DNA from: Megalobrama amblycephala
Taxonomy: Eukaryota; Chordata; Actinopteri; Cypriniformes; Xenocyprididae
NCBI RefSeq assembly: GCF_018812025.1
Contig: NC_063062.1
Coordinates: forward strand, 4,622,013 to 4,686,012
Direction of reading: 5' to 3'
Length of the DNA: 64,000 nt
The notes under the pieces are model-generated. The model saw only the letters and a list, made by a program, of their open reading frames with translations, ran no database searches and was not told the DNA's origin. This document shows positions 37,633-49,700 of this stretch, in pieces (within the stretch, counting starts at the first letter, position 1; the number at the start of each line of letters is the position of its first letter). Both the position numbers and the translations under genes were made by a program.

Positions 37633-38502
37633 TAAATATTTATGTCGAAAATTCTGGCATCATTTACTGTTGTTCCAAACCTCTGTGACTTTCTTCTGCT
37701 GAGCACAAAAAGAGATCATTTGAAGAATGTTTCAGCTGTTTTTGTCTAAACAATGAAAGTCAGTGGGGTCCAAAATTATAGAAGCTTGTTTCTGCCACTA
37801 AATAAAAAACTGAAGAAGGTAATTGTGACTTTTTATCTCACAATTCTGCCTTTTTCTCACAATAGCGAGTTTGCATCTCACACTTTTCTTTTGACTTTTT
37901 TCTCAATTATTAGATTTAAACTCACAATTCTGACTTTTTTTCTCAGAATTGGGAAATACAAACAATTTCGTCTTATAAAGTCAGAATTGTGAGATATAAA
38001 CTTGCAACTTTTCCTCTCAGAATTGTTTATATCTCGCAATTCTGACTTTATAACATGCAATTGCGAGTTTATATCATGCAATTCTGACTTTATATTGCAC
38101 AATTGCGAGTCTATATCATGCAATTCTGACTTTCTGACTTTATTACTTACAATTCTGACTTTATATCACGCAATTCTGACTTTATTTCACACAATTCTGA
38201 CTTTATAACTCGCAATTCTGACTTTATAACTTGCAATTGTGAGTTTATTTCTCACAGTTCTGAGAAAAAAAGGCAGAATTGTGAGATAAAAAGTCGTAAT
38301 TACTTTTTTTATTATTTTTTATTTCATGGAGGAAACAAGCTTCCATACAAAACAACATTGGACTCCATTGACTTAATTGTTTGGACAATTTTTGGACATT
38401 TTTTTTTTTAACATGACAGATTTGGAGACAAGTTTGGAACAACAAACTTGATGATAGTAGAGTAAGTGATGACAGAAGGTTAATTTTTGGGTGACTATCC
38501 CT
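37633..38502. mobile_element. TTAA MITE carrying an internal minisatellite
   Basis: The right end GTGACTATCCCT precedes TTAA (38503-38506). The left end is decayed after TTAA at 37629-37632. Flank strings (TTGTTCCAAACCTC, then TTTGGAACAACA) are inverted. The core 37795-38333 is a separate array of ATTCTGACTTTAT units, with GAGTT strings in opposed orientation. Confidence 0.65.
37795..38333. repeat. AATTCTGACTTTAT minisatellite with inverted ends
   Basis: Repeated CAATTCTGACTTTATATCAC-like units of variable spacing. Near the ends GTAATTGTGACTTTTTATCT is mirrored by AGATAAAAAGTCGTAATTAC. Translated frames here (IKSELHDINSQL-like) are repeat artefacts. Confidence 0.85.
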
Positions 38503-38802
38503 TTAAATCAGAGGTTCACAACCAGGGGGCCAAACGGTCGTCAAGATAACTTAAAATTATTAAAAATAAGATTGAATGAGCAATGAAATAAGTCTAAAAC
38601 TATTAATCAACCCCAACAAAACTTTTTTTTTTTTTTTGTCTTTGAAGAACCAGGATTCCAAAAATCTGAGAAAGCCTAATTTTAAGGAGAAGCCATGTAA
38701 ATTAATAAAATCTTAGGTAGAAATTGTGAGTAAAAAAATATTATTTAAAAAAAAAATTTACTTATCAGTAAATAAACAACTGGAAAGGGACATTCAGATA
38801 TT

Positions 38803-39733
38803 TACGGAAGAGGATTAGGGCCAAGCAATAATAAAAAAATAAAACCATCTCGAGATTAAAGTTGTTAAATTACGAGAAAAAACTCGTTAAATTTCAAGAA
38901 AAAAGTCGAGATAAAATGTTGAGAATAAACTCGCTAAATTATGAGAAAAAACTCGTTAAATTTCAAGAAAAAAGTCGAGATAAAATGTTGAGAATAAACT
39001 CGCTAAATTATGAGAAAAAACTCGTTAAATTTCAAGAAAAAAGTCGAGATAAAATGTTGAGAATAAACTCATTAAATTACGAGAAAAAACTCGTTAAATT
39101 TCGAGAAAAAAGTCGAGATAAAATGTTGAGAATAAACTCATTAAATTACGAGAAAAAACTTGTTAAATTTCGAGAAAAAAGTCAAGATAAAATGTTGAGA
39201 ATAAACTCATTAAATTACGAGAAAAAACTCGTTAAATTTCAAGAAAAAAGTCGAGATAAAATGTTGAGAATAAACTCGTTAAATTACGAGAAAAAACTCG
39301 TTAAATTTCAAGAAAAAAGTCGAGATAAAATGTTGAGAATAAACTCGTTAAATTACGAGAAAAAACTCGTTAAATTTCGAGAAAAAAGTCGAGATAAAAT
39401 GTTGAGAATAAACTCATTAAATTACGAGAAAAAACTCGTTAAATTTCGAGAAAAAAGTCGAGATAAAATGTTGAGAATAAACTCATTAAATTATGAGAAT
39501 AAAGTCATTAAATTACGAAAAAAAGGCCTTAAATTATGAGAACAAATTCGTAATTTAACGAATTTGTTCTCGTAATTTAACAACTTTTTTCTCATAATTT
39601 AATGACTTTATTCTCAACATTTTATTTCAACTTTTTTCTCGAAATTTTACGTTTTTTTTCTCGGAATTTAACAACTTTAATCTCGAGATGGTTTTATTTT
39701 TTTATTATTGCTTGGCCCTAATCCTCTTCCGTA
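38803..39733. mobile_element. Foldback element with opposed 69-bp tandem arrays, copy 2
   Basis: The termini TACGGAAGAGGATTAGGGCC and its reverse complement are identical over at least 20 bp. The left array has about nine and a half 69-bp units, regular enough to leave a 225-codon open frame with a 23-residue repeat. The right quarter carries the same unit inverted. Flanks GATATT and TATATT may be a diverged 6-bp target duplication. It is close kin of 4707-5650. Confidence 0.9.
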
Positions 39734-40729
39734 TATATTGTTGTGGACACTGGGGGGCCTTGGAGTCAAAAAAAAAAAACAAAAAAAAAAAGAAAGAAAA
39801 AAGGTTGAGAACCACTGCTTTAAATGATTTTTGAATACCACTGATCAATAAGCAACTGATTTTGATTGGGGTATAAAGAATATTTCTGCACCTTCAGAAT
39901 GTAATGTGTGCCTTGGATGTACTGTTAGTATTGCTAACATGCCTTCTTTGGAGTTCTCTACACATTGAATCCCCATTGTGGGCTTTTTCTATGCCTCAAT
40001 CTCACTTGCATACATTATTAAACGTGTGTACCTCTGAGGAGTAGTGTAGAATACTGAGGTCGTGGCATCACTTATTGTACTAGGACAGCCGTGTGCTGTT
40101 TTTTTAGCTCTCTACACGATGCTTCTCCTTTATGTGATTTGCATAGTATGCCTGCAATGTGCTGAGGTCGTGATGATATACTACGCAAAGGTTTTGCATA
40201 TACCATCAAAGCTTTTGATGCACCACTACATCTTACATTGTGTTGAAATGTCAGCTAATCATCTCACGTCAGGCACTATGTTTAGCAGAGACTCTATTAT
40301 AGACTAAAGTTTGAATTTTCGTCTTCTCGTTCACAGGACGACCAACTCTACGCGGCAGGCCGAGGGATGAGATGGGAGCATGACAGGTTAGTGAACCCTG
40401 AGGGCATCGTATTGCTTTCACACAGATGCCACCAGACTTATTTTGGACGGACCGGGCGGGACGACTGGACTGGCGTCTTTCGCAATGCCCACCGTTATTT
40501 TTTTCAAAGCGTACTCTAGGCCTTGCGTCCCGCTCGTCGTGGCTCTGGGTGCTTCACAGACTTGGCAGTGACTGAGAAATGTGAACAGATCACCAAGACA
40601 AAATGAGAGGAGACAAAGTGCAAAATAAAACCCAGTGATGGTACGTTTCCAGTCATTTTCAGTCTGTCCCTCCCTTGGCGCTGTTCAGTTCAGAGGCCAC
40701 TATTTTTTTAACAGTCATCCCAAACAGAC

Positions 40730-43700
40730 TTAAACGATCGAGTCTTTGATTTCCGAGCCCAGTCGTACTCGAGGCCGCGGGCAAGTCGGCGAGATTTCCA
40801 CGTGGCTCTCCTTTAAGTTCAATGGTCTCTTTTCGGATTCCGAGAAGCTCTTGCTGTTCTCGGGCGAGGAGCATTCGTGGGTTGGAGTGCTGCAGATGTA
40901 GTTATCATTGAGCGTCTGGTAGCCCTTGTGGTCAGACACAGAGGGCGGGATATTGTTGCCGTTTAGTGGAAGGCTTTCCGTGTGCTTCCCCGGAATTCGC
41001 GGTTTCTTCTGTTGCATGTTGGGGCACTCGCCTTCCTTCAGCATGGACTTCATCCTATCTCGGTTCCTGTACGCCACGAACAGCGACAGGACCACCAGGG
41101 AGAACACGAGTAAGGCACACACAACAATCAGTTCATTCCAGTACGTTTTGGTTTTCTGCGGCGACCGCGTTTCCCCGGGCAGGATAATCGCCTCCCCTTG
41201 GGGCACGAGCTGCGTTCGGGAACGTCCGGTCAGGGTGGTGCTTTCGTGCTCTGCTTTAACGCAATAATTGGCCAGAAGTTGTCGGTAGCCGCCTTCTACG
41301 GACCAACATTCATAGATCTCCTCCCTATCCACTTGGGCTACAACCACCAGCCCGCCGTCAGGACTATGGTAGACGAATTGCTCGGCGGTAGGACTGTAAT
41401 CCCATCGCCTCTCGGCCAAGTTGGATCGCAGCTTGCAGGGTAGAACCGTAAATGTGTTGACTGGTATTTGTACCACATGACATGATGGAACACCTGTGGG
41501 TTAGATGGTCTTATTAGTTACCAATAAATCAAACATTTATCTCACTTATTAGCAAACCACCATGCAACCACTTCAATTACTTACAGTCTATCAGAGCATC
41601 TTGCCGGAGGCACTATGTAAATGCGTTTGGTCATGCCACATGCCGCAGTGCTTTTGTAACTGTCTCAGCTTGCCTTAGCATCATGCACTCTATGGCAATT
41701 TGTGGTTTGATGGAAATAAAGTCTTCAAATATTGAATCACACTGAGTTTAGATATTGCAAAGCATGGCTTTTACTCACGTGGTGGAGTCGGTCTTACAGA
41801 ACGGGGGCTTGGCATTGTCATTTTGCACATGGCAGTGTTGGCATCATCTACATCTTGTAGCCATTGGCTAGGAAGAAAAAAGCAAGGATGAGACTAAAAT
41901 TCAATTCATACATAGAGTAACCTAAAAAAAAAAACACTGTTCAAAATTTTGGGGTCAGTAAGATTTAAAGGTGCCATCGAATTGAAAATTGAATTTACCT
42001 CGGCATAGTTGCATAACAAGAGTTCAGTACATGGAAATGACATACAGTGAGTCTCAAACTCCATTGTTTCCTCCTTCTTATATAAATCTCATTTGTTTAA
42101 AAGACCTCCGAAGAACAGGCGAATCTCAACATAACACCGACTGTTACGTGACAGTCGGGCTCATTAATATGTATGACCCCAATATTTGCATATGCCAGCC
42201 CATGTTTCCAACATTATGAAAGGCATTACACAAGGGCAGCCAGTAACGTCTGGATCTGTGCACAGCCGAATCAACAGACTAGGTAAACAAGCAAGGACAA
42301 CAGCGAAAAATGGCAGATGTAGCAATAATAACTGACATGATCCATGATTACATGATATTTTTAGTGATATTTGTAAATTGTCTTTCTAAATGTTTCGTTA
42401 GCATGTTGCTAATGTTCTGTTAAATGTGGTTAAAGTTACCATCGGTTTCTTACTGTATTCACAGAGACAAGAGAGCCGTCGCTATTTTCATTTTTAAACA
42501 CTTGCAGTCTTGCGAGCAATTAAAGAGGCCGCAGCCTGAATCGGCGCATTTCTAATTATGCCTCAAAATAGGCAGTTAAAAAAATTAATAAAAAAAAATC
42601 TATGGGGTATTTTGAGCTGCAACTTCACAGACACATTCAGGGGACACCTTAGACTTATATTACATCTTGTAAAAAAACGTTCGATGACACCTTTAAGAAA
42701 AAAAAATAATACTTTTTTTTCTGACAAGAACGCATTAAATTGATCATAAGTAAAGACATTTATAATGTTACAAAAAATTCTATTTCAAATCAATTCTGTT
42801 GTTTTGAACTTTCTATTCATCAAAGAATCCTGAACTATATCACGGTTTGCACAAAAAAATTAAGCAGCTCAACTGTTTTCAACATTGATAATAATAATAA
42901 TAATAATAATAATAAGCACCAAATCTAAAGGATTATGTGTCATTGAAGATGACAGACCTACTTAAACATGAAGTAAATCTCTTCTATTTTCTAAGTAAAT
43001 CTCTTCAATCTCTTCTAGCATAATTTTCATTTTTTAAGTAAAATTCATTTTAATATTTTTTGGGGGCATGAAGTAAAAACATCAGGACTGTACACCTGTC
43101 CTGATTATCATAATTTAGAAAAAAAGAAAGCCTTATTAAGTAGTTTGCCATAATCGTTTATTATTACTAGAAAAATAAATAAGCAGTAAAGCAGTTTTGT
43201 TTAAATATTATCAATATATGAAAAAACTTTTGCAACCAAAAAAAAAAAAAAGAAGAAGAAAAAAAAAAACAGAGGACCCATGCAAACCCTCATGGATGTG
43301 TGTCAAGGTCATAAAGCTCTTAAAATATCAGATAATTTGTCAGGCAAGTTTAGTTCAGGTTGTAAAATGTTGCATAGTCCTCTCAAAAAAAACTAATATT
43401 TATGAATTAATAATTCCTTATATTTGTAAAAAATAATAATGATACACTCACACACTCAGTAATCAAGGAAACCTTGTTCATTTTTGTACGTGTGTGTTTA
43501 GTGAAAACACACTATATGTTAATGTTTTAAATGGTAACACTTTATTTTAGTGTCCTTGTTACATAGGTTTCATGTAGTTACAGCAGTAATAACTATACAT
43601 TATGCATGATTACATGTGACTAACCCTAATCCTAAACCTAACCCTATGGTAAGTACATGTAGTTAATTATTATTACTCAGTACTTAAATGTACAACTGTA

Positions 43701-46700
43701 CACTATAACACAGACACCTTAAAATAAAGTGTAACCTTATAAACGTTAAACTGTATTTTAATACTTATGTTAGTATAATAATTGGAGTGTAATAGTTGGA
43801 TGCTAGTACAAGTAATGGAAATACACTAACCTCTTAGCTGGAGCATGCTTGATATTTGAACACTGCTTCCCTGTCCAGGCACAGTAAGGATCTCTAGACA
43901 GCACACACTCTCCACAGCTCTGGTAGTTGGAGCAGTTGGCAAGAGGGATTTCAACCAGCCCAGAATAGCTGGACACAAACAACAGTCCCTGTTGGAAATG
44001 CAAACACAACAGAAATGAGACACTTTCTCAGGACGGACACCCCTTAGGATCTACAGGACAATCATACATCCAGTGTAGAAAGACGATTGATATACAAACA
44101 GTAAATGCTAATAGATGATAATTGCAGTGACAATAAGCCTTTTAAAATAGTTCTTATGGTGCAAAATATACAGATGCAATATAGAATGAGCAATGTATAG
44201 ACAGGGCAGACACTGTTTGTTTCCCATCTGTTCACACAGTTCCCCAGAGGAGAAACAGGGACGCAATTATCTCCCTTCCAGGCCTCGCTATCTCTACGGT
44301 TGAAGGGTCCCTTTTCCGGCCACGCTGTCATTTCACTAATGCATTACGTTCTTCAGCATGCATAACAAGTACAAAAAAAGTGGATGAGTTTAAGCGAAAA
44401 ATGAAGTACCTTCTCATCATTCAGTTCGATGTGTTGTACAGAAAGAGGCTCGGGGAAAATCACCAGCTCTTCAATGATATACATCTTGTGCTTAACGTTG
44501 ATGGCTTTGTGAATCCTGCCGTCATCTGAAACACAACACAAGTGATGTGAGACAAATCTTTAATGATTTTTATAAAGTAAACCTAAGAATAAATTTTATA
44601 TTGTGAGTAATATTTTGAGGTTAGATCAGTAGCTAGTCAAAACTCTTCCAAATGGATTCGCACAACAAGGTATATTTGTTACTTGGCAGATTTCTTTCCA
44701 CTATGAATCAAATCTGATGGTTGAAATCAGTCCAGATTTTTCTGGTCTTCCTTTGTGTTTTACAGAAGAAAGAAAGTCATACCAGTATGGAAAGACATAA
44801 GGATGAGTAAATGATGACAGAAATGTCATTTTGGGGGTGAATTACCCCTTTAAGCACTGAATCTGTAGTTACAAACCAGCTTGAATGTCTAAAGCAACCG
44901 ATAAAGTCATGTTGCTTGATATTAAGGTTTGATTTCCCAAGTCTAAAATCCTGGACTTAAATCCCTTATAGTTAAATCCTAATGTGGATTGGGGCAACAA
45001 TCTAAAAGCCTTTAATGCAGGAATATTAGTATAAAATCAGATTTGCTGTGCTGTATTCCCAAGCTTTACATGCATTTGCGATGGTCTAAGACCTCACCTG
45101 TGCCGATGAAAAGCACATCGTAGGTCTTGTGAAGAGCCTGTACTCGGTGCACAGCGAGCTGCGTGTAGCGCACGTTTCGTTTGAGGAGCAGAGGCTGGCT
45201 GCGAATCACGCTATCCATGAGGAAGTGGTCCTTCACAAAGTTCAACACTTTATCAGGCATGTGCAGAGAGGAGGAGATCCCTTGGGCACGGGCCGCGTTG
45301 GTGATGCACTGCAGGAAGATGGAAAAAATGCTTCAGAAACACTGCACAATATCTAAATCCCTCTTTTCCTCGGTGCAGTCAGTGATATTTGGTGAGTGGC
45401 AGCTTCATTACGCCAAAATCAATGTAATTTTCAACAAAAACACCAATGTCAAGTCAGATCTGAAGTGTGATTGAAAAGATCTTGTACTCAGATGACCTGA
45501 ACTCACGGTTGAATTAGCTTTGCCTAATGCTGCCTAAGAATGAAATTTGTAATAAAGGCTACGTTCACACTGCAGGTAAATGTGGCCCAAATCTGATTTC
45601 TTTTGCCCACATGTGACTCAGAGTCAGTGTGTCTTCCCCATGACAGTATGAACAGTACAAACCAGATTCCAAAAAAGTTGGGACACTGTACAAATTGTGA
45701 ATAAAAAAGGAATGCAATAATTTACAAATCTCATAAACTGGGACAGGTAGCAATAAGAGGCCGGAAAAGTTAAATGTACATATAAGGAACAGCTGGAGGA
45801 CCAATTTGCAACTTATTAGGTCAATTGGCAACATGATTGGGTATAAAAAGAGCCTCTCAGAGTGGCAGTGTCTCTCAGAAGTCAAGATGGGCAGAGGATC
45901 AACCAATTCCCCCAATGCTGGGCGAAAAATAGTGGAGCAATATCAGAAGTTATCATCATCTACAGTGCATAATATCATCCAAAGATTCAGAGAATCTGGA
46001 ACAATCTCTGTGCGTAAGGGTCAAGGCCAGAAAACCATACTGGATGCCCGTGATCTTCGGGCCCTTAGACGGCACTGCATCACATACAGGAATGCTACTG
46101 TAATGGAAATCACAATATGGGCTCAGGAATACTTTGTCGGTGAACACAATCCACCGTGCCATTCGTCGTTGCCGGCTAAAACTCTATAGGTCAAAAAAGA
46201 AGCCACATCTAAACATGATCCAGAAGCGCAGGCGTTTTCTCTGGGCCAAGGCTCATTTAAAATGGACTGTGGCAAAGTGGAAAACTGTTCTGTGGTCAGA
46301 CGAATCAAAATTTGAAGTTCTTTTTGGAAAACTGGGACGCCATGTCATCCGGACTAAAGAGGACAAGGACAACCCAAGTTGTTATCAGCGCTCAGTTCAG
46401 AAGCCTGCATCTCTGATGGTATGGGGTTGCATGAGTACGTGTGGCATGGGCAGCTTACACATCTGGAAAGGCACCATCAATGCTGAAAGGTATATACAAG
46501 TTCAAGAACAACATATGCTCTCATCCAGACGTCGTCTCTTTCAGGGAAGACCTTGCATTTTCCAACATGACAATGCCAGACCACATACTGCATCAATTAC
46601 AACATCATGGCTGCGTAGAAGAAGGATCCGGGTACTGAAGTGGCCAGCCTGCAGTCCAGATCTTTCACCCATAGAAAACATTTGGCGCATCATAAAGAGG

Positions 46701-49700
46701 AAGATGTGACAAAGAAGACCTAAGACAGTTGAGCAACTAGAAGCCTGTATCAGACAAGAATGGGACAACATTCCTGTTCCTAAACTTGAGCAACTTGTCT
46801 CCTCAGTCCCCAGACGTTTGCAGACTGTTATAAAAAGAAGAGGGGATGCCACACAGTGGTAAACATGGCCTTGTCCCAACTTTTTTGAGATGTGTTGATG
46901 CCATGAAATTTAAAATCAACTTATTTTTCCCTTAAAATTATACATTTTCTCAGTTTAAACATTTGATATATCATCTGTGTTGTCTTCTGAATAAAATATT
47001 GACATTTGAAACTTCCACATGATTGCATTCTGTTTTTATTCACAATTTGTACAGTGTCCCAACTTTTTTGGAATCGGGTTTGTACAAACCACATGGAATC
47101 TGATCTTTTCAATTCCCATTAGTACCACTTCCATATGTGGTACTAAATCCGATACAGGTCAGATGTTTTGTAATGCGACCGCAGTGTGAACAGTCGGAAT
47201 TCATGCCATCACATTCATGAGATCAACATTCGTCACGATTCTGCGCTCATGAGAGAAAGATTTAACATACCCAACGTTATCAAGACAGTTGCGAAAGATA
47301 GTCAGTAGAAGGGCAGTGATGTGTCAGAACTTGTAAGTATTAGAGAGACAGCTCTGTAATACAAGCAAAACATGAGGGCTCGTATCATAAAAGTTTTAAA
47401 ACTCTGCTCTCTTTTGTCACATCTTTGTCTTTATTATTCATATTGCCTGTGCATAATTTCACTGGCTTCTGCGGCAGATCACACTATGAATAAATGCGTA
47501 ATCGTTTACTTTAATGCCCTCTGTGTTTACTTCAGTATGATTTGTGTGTTGCCAAGTGCGTGATTTTTACCGGGATACCCACAGAATGCGATTGGGCTAG
47601 TTTTGGACTAGTTTTGAGAAGCAATTGAGTGGATTTTGTAGTGAAAAACCCATTTTTGTGGCAACTCCATTTGTATCGTTCTTTTGCGCATGCAGGTCAG
47701 TTCAGAACCATAATCTGTTCACACTGGAAATCTGTTAAAACAACAATGTGAACAGCTATACAAAAAAATTCAGAATTGAACACTAAGGCTCACAGGGTGA
47801 ATGTAGCCTTATTTCTCAGAATGCATTACATGTATTGATTTTCTCTAAATTGCAATTCAGTAAATTCCTCATTCTAATTCCAATTCCATGTGTTGCATCT
47901 AGTGCTGTTTTTTTGGTGGACAGAAATTTCAGTTTTGGGTGAACTTTCCCTTTTAAAACACACCTCAAGACCCCCATGTTTGGTTCTGTTGCGTTCCATC
48001 TAGTTGTTTTTGAACATAACACAAAACTTACCGCTCCAGGTCTGGGTTCTGGTACTTGGTGGTTGAAGGTGTACCACTGCTGCGTCTCTCGATTAACTTC
48101 CCGGTAACGTCCATTAAACGCCTCTTCAACCTGGTCCATGGTAAACGCACATACAGCCGAGCTGCCTGAAGCACCTTTGTACCTGTACACACAAACACGA
48201 CATTCATTACAACCGCTCTGCATATGCATATTCATCAAACCCAGATGATGACCACACTATAAAATAACAACCTTACACCTTAAAGACACAGTAACAGGAG
48301 CTGAAAAATCGGAGTGCACACAAAATGCAAAAGCGTCTTATTTAACCTCAGACATAACAGGTGTGTAGGCGGACACAAGAGGGAGGCTATTCTGAGTCTC
48401 TGCAGCCTCGCTGACATCTCCTGCCTGTCCTGTCTCTTTTGCCCCATGTTAATGCACTCAATCAATACCCACAACTCCCACACTAAGTACAGCAAAAGGA
48501 GTCTGGTTGAGTGCCAGGCAGGGTTCAATAACAGAAATGAAAGCTGAATTTCTTCTTTTTCTCAAAGGTTTAAGAGGAACACAAACATAGACACATCTGT
48601 ATTCACTGAATTATTCTAAATGCGATTTCAGGAGATATAGCGTAATACGTTACCACTGTGAGGTGAAGACTCCATAAAACACAGTACTCTTCCAGGCCTC
48701 TTTGCTGGGGGTCAATACGAACATGTCCTGGATGATGTTGAAGGGGAACCCGTCGTCCGGTAATGAACACAGGAGCTGGGCTTTCAGAAAGGTCGTCCAT
48801 TTCTTTTGAAGAACCCTCTCTCCACCTTTATCACCCTGTGGAAATACATACAGAAATCAGTGTTATAAGAGTTTTATAGTATAGTATTTTTTAATATTTT
48901 GAATTAGCTTTTATTTTTATAAATGTAGTTTTCATTTTATTTTTTTATTTTGCCATTTTTAGTAGATTTTTTAATATATCTATTTAGCTAATTTTTTAGC
49001 ATGATTTTATTTTAAGTTTAGTTTTAATCATTTTAGTACTTTAAGCTTCTTTAAGCTTAACCAAATAACTCATTCGGTTTAAGTAAAATTTCGGTTTTAC
49101 CGAATGACACTTTTGGTTATACCGAATGACGATATTTTCAAACAATGCTGATATCCAGGTAGCTAGCTAGCTAGCAAAAGGACAATCATACATTTTTTAT
49201 ATTTAGTACAAGTTTTTAAAATATTACAACATTTTCCATGTTTTATAGCGGTTGTACCGAATGACCTGATGTTTCGGGACATGCGTATGAGCAAGTGAAA
49301 ACGTGAATTTTTCAAATAGTTAAGAGAGAGTTAGTTACTTTGCTTCATAATCATGTGTTCCTTTGCAGGTGTCTGAATGATGTCACATCCTGTCATGATA
49401 TTGACCGCATGACTTGATCCAAAACGGTCCCTTTATATCGGTTACTCCGAATGACATCCAATGAAATTCATTTTTCCGGACATTCTTCCTCATAACAAAG
49501 CAATGACTTTTACACATAATTTTAATACCATTTTGCACTATGTTGATATATGATGTATCATGCCTGAATAAAAAATATATACATTTATTACACTTTAAAA
49601 TATTTATTGGACAGTTAAACCGAATTACCTTTTGACACCTTTATATGTTGCAAAATATAATTAAAACCTTTTGGATTCAATAAAGAGATCTAGTTGTACT

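Larger units (their letters stand above)
35548..40729 (-). other. Region downstream of sema4b, probably containing its long 3' UTR
   Basis: No coding exon was found. Stretches 35590-37620 and 39840-40729 are complex and not transposon-like, as expected for a 3' UTR on the minus strand. A minus-strand AATAAA lies at about 35630-35635. Two inserted repeats separate the blocks. The assignment to sema4b is inference; the true poly(A) site could be much nearer 40700. Confidence 0.35.
45555..47810. mobile_element. DNA element with AAGGCTACGTTCACACTG termini, split by a Tc1 copy
   Basis: The left end AAGGCTACGTTCACACTG pairs with the reverse complement of the right end (AAGGCTACATTCACCCTG). Internal strings GTGTGAACAG recur. 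The Tc1-like element at 45658-47082 sits inside it at a TA. No transposase belonging to the outer element is visible. It lies in a sema4b intron. Confidence 0.7.

Noticed and set aside
37878..38208. Repeated peptide frames (DINSQLHVIKSEL-like)
   Set aside because: Produced by the ATTCTGACTTTAT minisatellite; no splice sites, no conservation argument.
40926..41443. Plus-strand open frames opposite the last sema4b exon
   Set aside because: Shadows of a long, GC-rich coding exon on the minus strand; no homology of their own.
48603..48800. 65-codon minus-strand frame over a sema4b exon
   Set aside because: Wrong frame of a genuine sema4b exon (48654-48835). The correct frame reads [20 protein letters not shown].
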